Assembly (NCBI GenBank): GCA_025361205.1
Contig: JANYAS010000084.1
Span: 1-64,000, forward strand
Length of the DNA: 64,000 nt
Reading direction: 5' to 3'
Source: Holophagaceae bacterium
Lineage (GTDB): Bacteria > Acidobacteriota > Holophagae > Holophagales > Holophagaceae
The position numbers and the translations under genes are program-made. The notes under the pieces were generated by a model, which had not been told where the DNA came from, made no database searches, and saw only the letters and a program-made list of their open reading frames with translations. Of this stretch, positions 36,485 through 44,895 are shown piece after piece. Position 1 is the stretch's first letter. Each line of letters starts with the position of its first letter.

Positions 36485-37645
36485 TCAGGCCCCCTTCTGG
36501 CCCTGGCGGCGCTTGAGCGAGCGGCGCAGGACGATGGCGAAGTGCACGAGCAGGCCGAGAGCGACCAGCACGCAGGACACATACGGGAGAAGCCAGCCGG
36601 GATTTTCAACCACGGAAAGGATGGACAGTGTGTCGTTCTTGCCAAAGCTCGCCTGATAGAAGGTCTTACCTTCGTACCGCAGCGGCTGGTTCATGTAGAT
36701 GAGCACTTCGCGGGACTCGCTCCGCGAGGGATTCACCACCTGGACCAGACTGGAGAAGTTCTTGGGGATGTCGGTGCCGGGGTACACGTCGTGCCGGAAC
36801 TGTTTCAGGGTGAAGGCGTAGGGCAGGTACTGACGGCGCAGGCGCATGGCCAGCGTGTAGGTGCGTCCTTCGTGGGTGAAGGCCTGGGGTGCCCCCATGG
36901 CCACGGAGGCCAGCCAGACGCCATAGCTGTGGCCACTGGCCACGGGTTCCACGAAGACCGAAGCCTGATTCATCTCGTTGTCGGCTGAGACCAGGGGCCG
37001 TTCGACGACGGCCACACCCGTGCCCACGCCCGCGGTGGCCAGGGAAGGCGGCGCGCCCGGGGGCAGGTTGCTCAACTCGGCGTTGGCGAAATAGCGCTTC
37101 ACGTTCAGGGTGATTGGGGTGCCCTGGATGGCAATGGCCCCGCCCTTGGCCAACGCCGTGTCGGGCACGGAATAGACCTCGTCCCAGGTGGGGTCGGTGA
37201 CGTCGATGACGGCCAGCTCCGTGTTCTTGTAGCTCTGGACGTAGTTGACGGTTTGGCCCACCTCAATGGACAGGTTGGTATCCACCTGCATCATGCCGGC
37301 GACGAACTCGCCCGCGAACAGCACGACGAGGCCTACGTGGACCAGCCACAGACCGGCCTTGGCCCAGGTCCGCTGGAGCTCCAGGGTCCTTCCGGCGAGG
37401 TTGATGGTGAGGAACAGTCCCACCAGGGCGGCGCCGGGAAATATCGGGATTGGGAAGGGCAGGGCCGCGAACTGCCGCCACACGATGAAGCTGCGCATGT
37501 AGGCGTTCACGGCGCCGGCGGTGCCCATTTCCACCTGGGCCAGGGTGCAGAGCACCACGAGGGCCATGAGCAGAGACAGCAGGACGATGGTGAGTCGGAG
37601 GGACTTGAGGAACGTCCACGTTCGGAGGGCGTAGGTCTTAATCAA
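36485..37645 (-). CDS. resB: Cytochrome c biogenesis protein ResB (Ccs1)
   Basis: A 386-residue partner of CcsA: three N-terminal membrane segments (about 15-35, 68-85, 98-115), a large periplasmic domain, and a final helix (about 350-372) with a basic tail. The FLKSLRLTIVLLSLL opening is typical. It begins with TTG at 37645, preceded by GGGGAG at a good distance, within the last codons of the lipoprotein gene (8-base overlap). Its periplasmic domain works with CcsA in haem ligation. Confidence 0.91.
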   Translation of the reverse strand: MIKTYALRTWTFLKSLRLTIVLLSLLMALVVLCTLAQVEMGTAGAVNAYMRSFIVWRQFAALPFPIPIFPGAALVGLFLTINLAGRTLELQRTWAKAGLWLVHVGLVVLFAGEFVAGMMQVDTNLSIEVGQTVNYVQSYKNTELAVIDVTDPTWDEVYSVPDTALAKGGAIAIQGTPITLNVKRYFANAELSNLPPGAPPSLATAGVGTGVAVVERPLVSADNEMNQASVFVEPVASGHSYGVWLASVAMGAPQAFTHEGRTYTLAMRLRRQYLPYAFTLKQFRHDVYPGTDIPKNFSSLVQVVNPSRSESREVLIYMNQPLRYEGKTFYQASFGKNDTLSILSVVENPGWLLPYVSCVLVALGLLVHFAIVLRRSLKRRQGQKGA

Positions 37646-38288
37646 GGTGCAGGCTCCCCAGGAGAGTCATGAAATCGGGCTTGGCCTTGGCCACGGGGGC
37701 GGCGTCTCCGGTCATCTTCAGGAACCAGGTGTTCCCATCGGGGGTGGATATATAACCGGTCACCATGCGGCTCTTGGCCTGGCCTTCGCTAGTGAAGTCG
37801 TAGACGTTCACGGCACCGGCCTTGGTCTTCAGGGCGACGCGGGATTTGGCTAGCCCGGGCTCGTCGAGGGGAGGCAGCCCGATCTGCCCCCGCCAGCGGT
37901 TCACATTAGCCAGTTCTCCGCCTGCGGGGCCCGGCAGGACCACCACGGTGGCTTCAAGACGCCCGGAAATGGGGGTTTTGAGGGTGGCGAACCGCATGCC
38001 CTCGCCAGGGAGCTCGCTCCAGCCCTTGGGCAGGGACCACTTCAGGGCCCCCTTGGCGGTGGGGGTGGGCGGCTGGGGCAGGTCTGCGCCGGATGGCGCC
38101 TGGGCAGGCATGCCCTCCTCGGCGTGGCCCGGATGGTCGGGATGGGTGGCTACGGCTTCCTTGGGCACCCGGTAGTGCATGACCTGATCGGACCGGCAAC
38201 CCAGACCAAGCAGCCCGGTGAGGGCCAGGAGGGAGGTTGGCAGAGGCGAAAAACGGGAATGATGGGAGGGGATCGACGGGATCGGCAA
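37638..38288 (-). CDS. Putative lipoprotein of the cytochrome c maturation operon
   Basis: A 216-residue protein with a signal peptide ending in a lipobox (LLGLGC, Cys at about residue 31), then a proline-rich linker and a compact domain beginning KWSLPKGWSELPGEGMRFATL. I do not recognise a named family, though GW-x5-MR-x-A openings recur in uncharacterised proteins near ResB in other phyla. The start is TTG with GAGGAG five bases upstream; the first ATG lies past the lipobox. It overlaps resB, suggesting a role in haem delivery or apocytochrome handling. Confidence 0.65.
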   Translation of the reverse strand: MPIPSIPSHHSRFSPLPTSLLALTGLLGLGCRSDQVMHYRVPKEAVATHPDHPGHAEEGMPAQAPSGADLPQPPTPTAKGALKWSLPKGWSELPGEGMRFATLKTPISGRLEATVVVLPGPAGGELANVNRWRGQIGLPPLDEPGLAKSRVALKTKAGAVNVYDFTSEGQAKSRMVTGYISTPDGNTWFLKMTGDAAPVAKAKPDFMTLLGSLHLD

Positions 38289-38358
38289 GGGACTCCTCAG
38301 GGGACATTCCAGAATACCGGACCTTCCCGTATGAAGACAGCCGGCTTTTCGTTTCTAC

Positions 38359-38604
38359 TTACAGATCAAAGGATTTAACTGCTTCATCCATGGCCCTGGC
38401 CAGCTGATGATCCAAAGCTGTGACGCCACCCGCGTCATGAGTGGTGAGCGCAATCCGGACATAACCCCAACCAAAGCTGATGTCTGGGTGGTGTTTTAGC
38501 GACTCGGCCGGATTCACCACCGCACTCACCAGGCGGTAGGCCGTCATGAAATCCGGGGTCTTGAACTCCCGGACCAGGCTTCCGTTCTGTTCGATCCAGC
38601 TCAT
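38359..38604 (-). CDS. phhB: Pterin-4a-carbinolamine dehydratase
   Basis: An 81-residue PCD/DCoH protein that regenerates the tetrahydropterin cofactor after phenylalanine hydroxylation. LKHHPDISFGWGYVRIALTTHDAGGVTALDHQLA is reduced to its core marks HHPD, YVRIALTTH and LDHQLA, all present. The ATG at 38604 overlaps the phhA stop by four bases (38601-38604), a typical coupled pair. Confidence 0.95.
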   Translation of the reverse strand: MSWIEQNGSLVREFKTPDFMTAYRLVSAVVNPAESLKHHPDISFGWGYVRIALTTHDAGGVTALDHQLARAMDEAVKSFDL

Positions 38605-40181
38605 TGATCCACCTCCAATTCGGCCAGTTCGGCCTGCAGTAGCCATTCATCCGGGTGGTCCTTCGCCCGGGCCTTGATGGCCCGCAGGCGAGGTTCATCG
38701 CGAGCCCCATCTTCGCGGAGGGCCCGAATCCTGGCATAGAGCTCCGCGAGCTCCGCAGGCAGGGCCGCGGCCTTTCGTTCCCGCGCCTGGGCCTCGGCCT
38801 CGCCGACCGCCAGGGCCGACGGGTCGCCGAAGGACGCATCCCAGGCCCCGGGGTCGGCGGGGCCGCCGGCCACCGAAGGCAATCCCGCGCTGAGGAACAG
38901 CAGGGCCCAGCTGGGCAGGTCAAGGGGGCGGCCGTCCTGGTGACCCCGCAGGTTGATCACCTCGTGCTCGCCCACGCGGAAGCCCGTGAGGAAGAGGCCC
39001 GAGGGCAGGTCCAGGCTGAAGGCCCCGCGCTGGGGCAGGGCGCCGCTGCCAAAGGCCACCAGCGCCCCGCCGGGCCAGGGGCCTCCCTCGGCGTGGCCCT
39101 GGCGCGAGATCTGGACGGGGCCTTCCACCCGGGCCAGGGCCGTGGCGAGGCCGGGTCCCAGTTCGCCGCGGGCCGGGATCCGGGCCACCACTCGGCCCGT
39201 GAGTTCGAGCCCTCCGTCCAGAACCAGGTGGTTCACGGTGCGGGCGCGCAGGGCTTCCTCCAGGCCGTGATCGCCGCCGCGGCGCCAGCCGAGCGTGGCC
39301 TCGAAGGCTTCCAGCACGTCGAAGAGATGGTCGAAGTCGCGGGCCACGAAGAGCTGTGGCTGCATCCGGGTGATGTCGTACTCCGTATCCGCGCAGACCA
39401 GGCTGAGCGGCACCTTCTTCACCTCGGGGCTCAGGCAGTGGGCGGCCTCGCCCAGACTGCTGAGGAGGCCCGCGCCGTAGATCTTGGGGGCCAGTAGATC
39501 GCCCACCAGCCCGTATTCGGCGGTCCACCAGTAGAGACGGCTGGCCTTGGTGCTCTCGCTCACGTAGCGGCGACTGGCGGTGGCCGCTCGAAGGCGTTCC
39601 TCGGCCAGCCGGATTTCCTCCTCTGTCGCGGCGGGATCTTCCTTCACCACGCTGAGGTTGCGGATGGCTTCGTAAACGGCATGATCCTCCACCGAGGCGA
39701 TGGCGCGGAAGCCCGCCTCGCCACAGCGTTTTAGGTAGTCGGCATAGCGGCGATCCGCCAGGATCGGGGCGTGGCCGGCGCTTTCATGGACGATATCCGG
39801 GGCGGGGGTGTATTCGATGTGCTCGTGGCTGCGGATGTCTGCGGCGATGGCCAGCACGCCGAGGGATTGCAACTCGGTGAAGACTGCGGGCGGGATGAAC
39901 CCCCGCACGCCCACGGCGGACCAGCCCAGGGCTTCCAGTTGCTCGTTCATCTCGTCCAGGCTGGGGATGCGTTCCAGCCCGATGCCCGTGGCCGCCAGCC
40001 CGGTCAGATAGCTGGCGTGGGCGGTGTCCTTCAGGCGGTCGGTGAGTCGGTGGAGGATGTGTCGCCAGACGGCATGATCCCGCGGTGTGTAGGCCCCGTG
40101 GTCCTGGTCCACCACGTAGCGCCGCAGGTGGGCGGGCAAACGCTCAATGGCGCGCCGGGTGGGAGAGGGGGCATGGGGCAT
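38601..40181 (-). CDS. phhA: Phenylalanine 4-hydroxylase with long C-terminal extension
   Basis: A 526-residue non-haem iron, pterin-dependent aromatic amino acid hydroxylase. The iron ligands are the two histidines of HESAGH (about residues 131-136) and the glutamate in WWTAEYG (about 215-220). The catalytic core ends near residue 320; the remaining about 200 residues are an extension, with a VINLRG-containing beta region and a charged helical tail, not found in 260-300 residue proteobacterial enzymes. Coupled to phhB, it likely starts phenylalanine catabolism or tyrosine supply. Confidence 0.93.
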   Translation of the reverse strand: MPHAPSPTRRAIERLPAHLRRYVVDQDHGAYTPRDHAVWRHILHRLTDRLKDTAHASYLTGLAATGIGLERIPSLDEMNEQLEALGWSAVGVRGFIPPAVFTELQSLGVLAIAADIRSHEHIEYTPAPDIVHESAGHAPILADRRYADYLKRCGEAGFRAIASVEDHAVYEAIRNLSVVKEDPAATEEEIRLAEERLRAATASRRYVSESTKASRLYWWTAEYGLVGDLLAPKIYGAGLLSSLGEAAHCLSPEVKKVPLSLVCADTEYDITRMQPQLFVARDFDHLFDVLEAFEATLGWRRGGDHGLEEALRARTVNHLVLDGGLELTGRVVARIPARGELGPGLATALARVEGPVQISRQGHAEGGPWPGGALVAFGSGALPQRGAFSLDLPSGLFLTGFRVGEHEVINLRGHQDGRPLDLPSWALLFLSAGLPSVAGGPADPGAWDASFGDPSALAVGEAEAQARERKAAALPAELAELYARIRALREDGARDEPRLRAIKARAKDHPDEWLLQAELAELEVDQ

Positions 40182-40206
40182 GGGGGGCCTCGAAAACCAT
40201 TGAAGT

Positions 40207-40225
40207 CTAATTTTGTAACAATTAG
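40207..40225. promoter_or_regulatory. Inverted repeat in the phhA/RNA methyltransferase divergent gap
   Basis: CTAATT (40207-40212) and AATTAG (40220-40225) form a 6-bp inverted repeat spaced by seven bases in an AT-rich island between divergent genes. It could be an operator for the phh genes; no regulator gene is adjacent. Confidence 0.35.
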
Positions 40226-40276
40226 TCGGAATATCCTAATCCCAGGAATTGCTGGGTGGCGGGCTACGCTGTTGCC

Positions 40277-41062
40277 ATGGCCGACTTCGATCCCTGGGAA
40301 CCCTACCGCGACCTGCGCTTCGCTGGCACGCGCGAACACCCGGAGCATGGCACCTGCTTCATCGCGGAGGGCCGGATCCTGGTGGAGGATCTACTGGCCG
40401 CGGGCCGGGCCGGGCGGGTGAAGGTAGTCTCCGTGGCCGCCATGACCAATGCCGTGGCGGGCGTGTGGGGCCTCCTGCCTCCCGGCGCCGAACTGCTGGA
40501 GGCCGAGCCGGCAGCCCTCCAGGAACTGGCGGGCTTCCCCTTCCATCGCGGGCTGATGGCCTGTGCCGTCGTGCCCGCGCCGCTGCCGCTGGCGGACCTG
40601 CTGAAGACCCGCCGCCTATTGGTGCTACCGCGCCTGTATGACGGTGAGAACCTGGGCCTTCTGCTGCGCAGTGCCGCGGCCCTGGGGATGGATGGCGTAC
40701 TGGCGGGCCCCGGGCCGGGGCTTTGGAGCCGCCGCACGGTGCGGGTCTCCATGGGGTCCGTGTGGCGCATCCCCGTGTGGCGGATGGAGGATCCCTGGGG
40801 TCCGCTGGCGGACTGGAAGGCCGCCGTTCCCGGCTCCGAGATCGCGGCCGCGGCGCTGACAGCAGCCGCGGAGGATGCCCGATTGTGGCGTCCCCCTGCG
40901 CGGTGTGCCCTGGTGATGGGCCCCGAGGATACAGGCCTGGACGCGGCCCAGCTGGCCCGCTGCGACCGCGCTGTGGCCATCCCCATGGCCTCCGGCATGG
41001 ACAGCCTCAACGTGGCCGCCGCCGGGGCGATTCTGATGTTCCGGATGACAGGAAACGATTAG
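40277..41062 (+). CDS. TrmH/SpoU-family RNA 2'-O-methyltransferase
   Basis: A 261-residue SPOUT enzyme. An N-terminal RNA-binding (L30e-like) region with FIAEGRILVEDLLAAG precedes the knot motifs: LYDGENLGLLLRSAAALG (motif 1), ALVMGPEDTGLD (motif 2) and IPMASGMDSLNVAAAGAI (motif 3). The substrate, 23S rRNA or tRNA, cannot be assigned. ATG at 40277 was preferred over an in-frame GTG at 40256. The stop overlaps the convergent thioredoxin-like gene by four bases. Confidence 0.9.
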   Translation: MADFDPWEPYRDLRFAGTREHPEHGTCFIAEGRILVEDLLAAGRAGRVKVVSVAAMTNAVAGVWGLLPPGAELLEAEPAALQELAGFPFHRGLMACAVVPAPLPLADLLKTRRLLVLPRLYDGENLGLLLRSAAALGMDGVLAGPGPGLWSRRTVRVSMGSVWRIPVWRMEDPWGPLADWKAAVPGSEIAAAALTAAAEDARLWRPPARCALVMGPEDTGLDAAQLARCDRAVAIPMASGMDSLNVAAAGAILMFRMTGND

Positions 41063-41628
41063 GGCTCCTGGCTCGCAGCGATGTCGATCAGACGCAGCAG
41101 TTCGGTCACGACCTCCCGGCGGGTCGTGTCCAGGTCATAGCGGGCCGCCACCTTCTTGCGCGCCGTGGCCACGTCGCCGCAGGCTTTGCCGCGAGCGATG
41201 AGTTCCCGGCAGGTCTCCGGCATGGGGCCCCAGTTCCCGCATTCCACGAAGCCGTCGCTTAGGAAAATGAACTTGGGGATGGCCTCGCCACCGTTGGTGA
41301 GGAAGCGGACGAACACCTCGGGGTGCTGCTCCCGGCTGATGTAGCGCACCGTCAGGGCCGGCGAAGCCTCCGCCATGCGCTGGAGCACCGGCACGTGGCG
41401 CACCACATCTCCGCACCAGTCCTCAGCGATGGCCACCACGTGCACGGGCCGGGGCAGGGCGGCCAGGAACGCTGCCACCGTGGGCTCCAGGGCGAGGCCT
41501 CTGCGCTGGGCCTCGAGCTGATCGCGCTGCTCGGCGGATTCGGCGGCCTTCAGCCAGGCAGCATAGTCCAGGCCGGAGTCGGACACGGCCTTCCAGTCGA
41601 TGGGGGGCAGGGTGGCTGGGCGGGGCAT
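41059..41628 (-). CDS. Thioredoxin-like protein
   Basis: A 189-residue cytoplasmic protein of the thioredoxin fold, lacking a signal peptide. The active-site region reads AEDWCGDVVRHVP, with a single cysteine in place of CxxC, and later AIPKFIFLSDGFVE matches the cis-proline strand. Relatives are annotated as thioredoxin family without known partners. ATG at 41628 has GGAGG upstream. A single-cysteine site suggests a monothiol or mixed-disulphide role, or loss of redox function. Confidence 0.8.
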   Translation of the reverse strand: MPRPATLPPIDWKAVSDSGLDYAAWLKAAESAEQRDQLEAQRRGLALEPTVAAFLAALPRPVHVVAIAEDWCGDVVRHVPVLQRMAEASPALTVRYISREQHPEVFVRFLTNGGEAIPKFIFLSDGFVECGNWGPMPETCRELIARGKACGDVATARKKVAARYDLDTTRREVVTELLRLIDIAASQEP

Positions 41629-41949
41629 GGGACCTCCAGGAAGGGTCCGATCCTCCCATACCCGGATTCGCCACGGGAATCTACCTTGGGGGGTGGCCGA
41701 TCGCATCCCGCGGGAAGGGGCCACGAACGCGATTCTAGAATGCAAGGGACCGGCCGTGGAAGAGCGCAACCTCGAGGCCTCGGAAGCCCGGTTCGAACTG
41801 GGGTCGAGTGGTGAGCGCCCGGCGACCCTGGTGCTCCACCCACGGGGCAAGACCTTGGCCCGCGCCGAGACGCCACGAACGGTGAAATGCCTTCTGTCTC
41901 TTTGCCTCTTGTTTGCCTAGAGTGGAGATCCGGTTTCAAAGGAGCTCCC
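41629..41949. other. Divergent intergenic region, no gene recognised
   Basis: 321 bases between the thioredoxin-like and alcohol dehydrogenase genes. It should hold two promoters, but no strong boxes or palindromes were seen. An ORF at 41600-41920 can be drawn but resembles nothing. A GGTTCGAA string near 41790 suggested a tRNA T-arm, but no acceptor or anticodon stem could be found. Confidence 0.5.
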
Positions 41950-42993
41950 ATGACCGCCGCCAAAGCCTATGCCGCCACCTCCGCCACCACCCCGCTCACG
42001 CCCTTTCAATTAGAGCGCCGGGCCGTGGGACCTCACGATGTGCAGATCGAGATTGCCTTCTGCGGCATCTGCCATTCCGACCTCCATCAGGTGCGGAACG
42101 AGTGGGGAAACAGCACCTATCCCATGGTTCCCGGTCACGAAATCGTGGGCAAGGTCACCGCCGTTGGGGCTCACGTGAAGAACTTCAACGTCGGCGATCT
42201 GGCTGGCGTGGGCTGTCTGGTGGACAGCTGCCGCACCTGCGCCAGCTGCAAGCGCGACCTGGAGCAGTTCTGCGAAAAGGGCGCCGCCTTCACCTACAAC
42301 GGCTCCGAGATGGACCGCAAGACGATCACCCAGGGCGGCTACTCCTCCAGCATCGTGACGGACGAGGCCTTCTGTCTGAAGATCTCGCCAAAGTTGGATC
42401 TGGCCGCCGCCGCGCCCCTGCTCTGCGCGGGAATCACGACCTACTCGCCCCTGCGCCACTGGAACACGAAGAAGGGCGACAAGGTGGGCGTCGTGGGCCT
42501 GGGCGGCCTGGGCCACATGGCCGTCAAGCTCGCCGCGGCCATGGGTGCCGAGGTCACCATGCTCAGCACCTCCAAGTCGAAGGAGGCTGACGCCCGCAAA
42601 CTGGGCGCCCACCACTTCGGGCTCACTTCGGATGAGGGAACCTTCAAGAAGCTGGCGGGGCAGTTCGACCTGATCATCGACACGATCTCGGCGCCCCACG
42701 ACTACAACAAGTACCTGGGGCTGCTGCGCGTCGAAGGGACCATGGTGCTGCTGGGCGTGCCGCCGGAGCCCACGCTCGTGTCAGCCTTCCCCCTGATCAT
42801 GGGCCGCCGCAGTCTCAGCGGCTCGCTCATCGGGGGCATCAAGGAGACCCAGGAGATGCTGGACTTCTGCGCCGAACACAACATCGTCTCCGAGATCGAA
42901 CTCATCCCCGTCCAGCAGGTGAACCTGGCCTACGAACGCATGATGAAGAACGACGTCCGCTACCGCTTCGTGCTGGACATGAAGACGTTATAG
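41950..42993 (+). CDS. Zinc-dependent alcohol dehydrogenase (YahK/CAD type)
   Basis: A 347-residue medium-chain dehydrogenase. Catalytic-zinc ligands lie in FCGICHSDLH and PGHEIVG; structural-zinc cysteines in SCRTCASCKRDLEQFC. The nucleotide motif is GLGGLGHMAVKLA, followed by STSKSKEAD, whose serine/lysine pattern indicates NADPH preference as in YahK. Such enzymes reduce a broad range of aldehydes. AAAGGAG precedes the ATG. It stands alone. Confidence 0.93.
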   Translation: MTAAKAYAATSATTPLTPFQLERRAVGPHDVQIEIAFCGICHSDLHQVRNEWGNSTYPMVPGHEIVGKVTAVGAHVKNFNVGDLAGVGCLVDSCRTCASCKRDLEQFCEKGAAFTYNGSEMDRKTITQGGYSSSIVTDEAFCLKISPKLDLAAAAPLLCAGITTYSPLRHWNTKKGDKVGVVGLGGLGHMAVKLAAAMGAEVTMLSTSKSKEADARKLGAHHFGLTSDEGTFKKLAGQFDLIIDTISAPHDYNKYLGLLRVEGTMVLLGVPPEPTLVSAFPLIMGRRSLSGSLIGGIKETQEMLDFCAEHNIVSEIELIPVQQVNLAYERMMKNDVRYRFVLDMKTL

Positions 42994-43013
42994 TCCAACC
43001 GGGGGTAGAAGCC

Positions 43014-43703
43014 TCAGGCGGTGACCCCGAACAAGGCCCCAATACCAGCCGTGATGGCCATGGCCAGGGCGCCCCAGAAGGTCACCCGCGCGGCCGCGGT
43101 GACCAGCGAAGCCCCGCCCGCCTTGGCGGCTAGAGAACCCAAGAGCGCCAGAAAGCAGAGTGAACTGCCGGCCACGCCCCAGAGGCGTGCCGCTGGCGCT
43201 GCCAGTAGGACCACCAGGAGGGGCAGGACAGCACCCACGGCAAAGGAGGCAGCCGAGGCCAAGGCTGCCTGGATGGGCCGTGCGATGAGCCGTTCGGAGA
43301 TCCCCAGTTCGTCCCTCGCGTGCGCGCCAAGGGCGTCGTGCGCCATTAACTGGGTCGCCACCTCAGCGGCGAGCTGAGGATCCAGTCCCCGCTTGACGTA
43401 GATGGTCTTCAACTCCCCATGCTCATGCTTGGGATCCGTCGCCAACTCCAGCCGTTCCCGATCCAGATCGGCGCTCTCAGTGTCAGCTTGAGAGCTTACC
43501 GAGACATATTCGCCTGCCGCCATCGACATCGAACCCGCCACCAGACCGGCAACCCCCGCCACCAGGATGCTCTTGGAACTGGCGCCGGCCATGGCCACAC
43601 CAAGGACCAGGCTGGCCGTGGAGACGATGCCGTCGTTGGCCCCCAGCACGGCCGCGCGGAGCCAGCCGATGCGGTGCGTCTTGTGTCTTTCTATATGTCG
43701 CAT
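43014..43703 (-). CDS. VIT1/CCC1-family iron/manganese transporter
   Basis: A 229-residue membrane protein of the vacuolar iron transporter family, with about five helices and a cytosolic metal-binding loop. LGANDGIVSTASLVLGVAMAG and AGEYVSVSSQADTE are diagnostic of the first two helices, and the 85-130 region is rich in Glu and His (TDPKHEHGELKTIY). These proteins sequester Fe(II) or Mn(II). The start MRHIERHKTHR at 43703 was chosen; MGWM at 43712 is possible. Confidence 0.9.
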   Translation of the reverse strand: MRHIERHKTHRIGWLRAAVLGANDGIVSTASLVLGVAMAGASSKSILVAGVAGLVAGSMSMAAGEYVSVSSQADTESADLDRERLELATDPKHEHGELKTIYVKRGLDPQLAAEVATQLMAHDALGAHARDELGISERLIARPIQAALASAASFAVGAVLPLLVVLLAAPAARLWGVAGSSLCFLALLGSLAAKAGGASLVTAAARVTFWGALAMAITAGIGALFGVTA

Positions 43704-43731
43704 CCAACCCATCCCAGAATGAGGGGCGCGG

Positions 43732-44016
43732 TTACCAACTCCGCCGGCGGGAGAACAGGTGAATGAGTGCCACGAACAAGGCAGCGCCGATGATGGACCA
43801 CAGGATCGGGAAGGGATGCCTGTCGATGGTGACCACAAAAGGCTCTGGGAGCTTGAGCGACCTGGCCACCCAAGGTCCCAGCAGAGCCCCAATGAAGCCA
43901 AGGGCGGTCGAAACGATCAGTCCGCCGCGGGCACTCCCTGCGAGGGCCTTGCCGATGGCGCCGCAAATAGCCGCGATCACGATGAGAAGGAGCAGTCCCG
44001 GTAGTGACATGGTCAT
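43732..44016 (-). CDS. GlsB/YeaQ/YmgE family small membrane protein
   Basis: A 94-residue protein with three hydrophobic segments and a glycine-rich pattern (GAIGKALAGSARGGLIVSTALGF is abbreviated here to its GKALAG and GFIGALLGPW marks), typical of the stress-linked transglycosylase-associated family of unknown biochemical role. The last helix ends RRRSW. ATG at 44016 has AAAGGA seven to eight bases before it; a second ATG lies at 44010. It is upstream of the VIT gene on the same strand. Confidence 0.82.
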   Translation of the reverse strand: MTMSLPGLLLLIVIAAICGAIGKALAGSARGGLIVSTALGFIGALLGPWVARSLKLPEPFVVTIDRHPFPILWSIIGAALFVALIHLFSRRRSW

Positions 44017-44323
44017 GATGAATTCCTTTCGGTGGACTTCTTTGGACAAGTGGAATTTCCGAGCGTTGAAGTATTTTCTCATCCAGCATTCGGTTGGGGG
44101 GATTCAACCGGCCCGGGTGTGGCGACGAGATGAACGGGGCCAAGGGAAGGGTAGCCGCGTCGGGGATAAGTGAGGCACCTGGCGAATTGATGGCAGCGTC
44201 ACATCCTTCTGACCGGGTTCAACGGGAAGACCCACTCGCTCGGCCATTTCAAAGGTTTAACGGATTGAATCTAGAGCCCTGGCATGACCCGTGCAACATA
44301 AATCTGTGGACCAGGAGGCCCCA
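44017..44323. other. Divergent intergenic region between GlsB-like and YXWGXW genes
   Basis: 307 bases without a gene. The right end holds the sigma-54-like sequence listed separately. Nothing else stands out. Confidence 0.5.
44280..44295 (+). promoter_or_regulatory. Possible sigma-54 promoter
   Basis: TGGCATGACCCGTGCA has GG (44281-44282) and GC (44293-44294) separated by 10 bases, the invariant spacing of -24/-12 promoters, with two mismatches to TGGCACG-N4-TTGCA. It lies 29 bases before the start of the YXWGXW gene. No enhancer-binding regulator is in the window. Confidence 0.3.
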
Positions 44324-44794
44324 ATGCAAACACGCTTGGCAACATTGATCATGCCCGCAGTCATCGCGGTGTTCAGTTATTCACCTGCGACGGCCCAGAT
44401 TCGGGTGGGCGTATACCTCGGACCTGTCCGAATCCGCATCGCCCCGGAAGCACCGCCCCCACCTCGAGTGGAAGTGATCATGGAACGGCCCAGCCGGGAT
44501 TACATGTGGATCCCGGGTTACTGGGATCGCCAGGACGACCGGTGGGCCTGGGCCCCGGGGCGCTGGGAAGAACCTGAACAACGAGGTTCCGTTTGGATCA
44601 GGCCCCAGTACCGACGGGAGTACGGGGCCTATCGCTACGAGCCGGGACGCTGGTCCCATCAGCGGATGGAAGAAGGCGAGGACTACAGTCGCTGGCGCAA
44701 TGAGCACGGCCGCGGACACGATAACGGCCGGGGCCATGGCCATGGTCATGGTCATGACCGGGACCATGACCGGGGCCATGATCGGGACGACTAA
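44324..44794 (+). CDS. Secreted YXWGXW-repeat protein with His/Asp/Gly-rich tail
   Basis: A 156-residue exported protein: signal peptide (cleavage near ATAQ, residue about 25), then two Trp-rich repeats of the YXWGXW type (MWIPGYWDRQDDRWAWAPG), and a C-terminal about 30 residues dominated by His, Gly, Asp and Arg (GHGHGHGHDRDHDRGHDRDD). The tail could bind divalent metals or polyanions; this is inference. GGAGG precedes the ATG. The family is common in periplasms but has no established function. Confidence 0.82.
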   Translation: MQTRLATLIMPAVIAVFSYSPATAQIRVGVYLGPVRIRIAPEAPPPPRVEVIMERPSRDYMWIPGYWDRQDDRWAWAPGRWEEPEQRGSVWIRPQYRREYGAYRYEPGRWSHQRMEEGEDYSRWRNEHGRGHDNGRGHGHGHGHDRDHDRGHDRDD

Positions 44795-44816
44795 GCGCTA
44801 CCCGGATTCCAGGGGG

Positions 44817-44849
44817 ACAGGGCGAGGGGCACGATCCCCCTTGCCCTGT
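44817..44849. terminator. Hairpin between convergent genes
   Basis: ACAGGGCGAGGGG (44817-44829) pairs with CCCCTTGCCCTGT (44837-44849) across a 7-base loop, with one G-T pair. There is no clear T-run, but its position between two convergent genes fits a terminator. Confidence 0.6.
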
Positions 44850-44895
44850 TCAGCGTTCGGCCGGATAGAAGGGACGAGCGTGTCGTCCACCGCCG

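Noticed and set aside
41770-41830. GGTTCGAA string resembling a tRNA T-loop
   Set aside because: Flanking bases do not form the T stem and no acceptor, D or anticodon arms could be placed.
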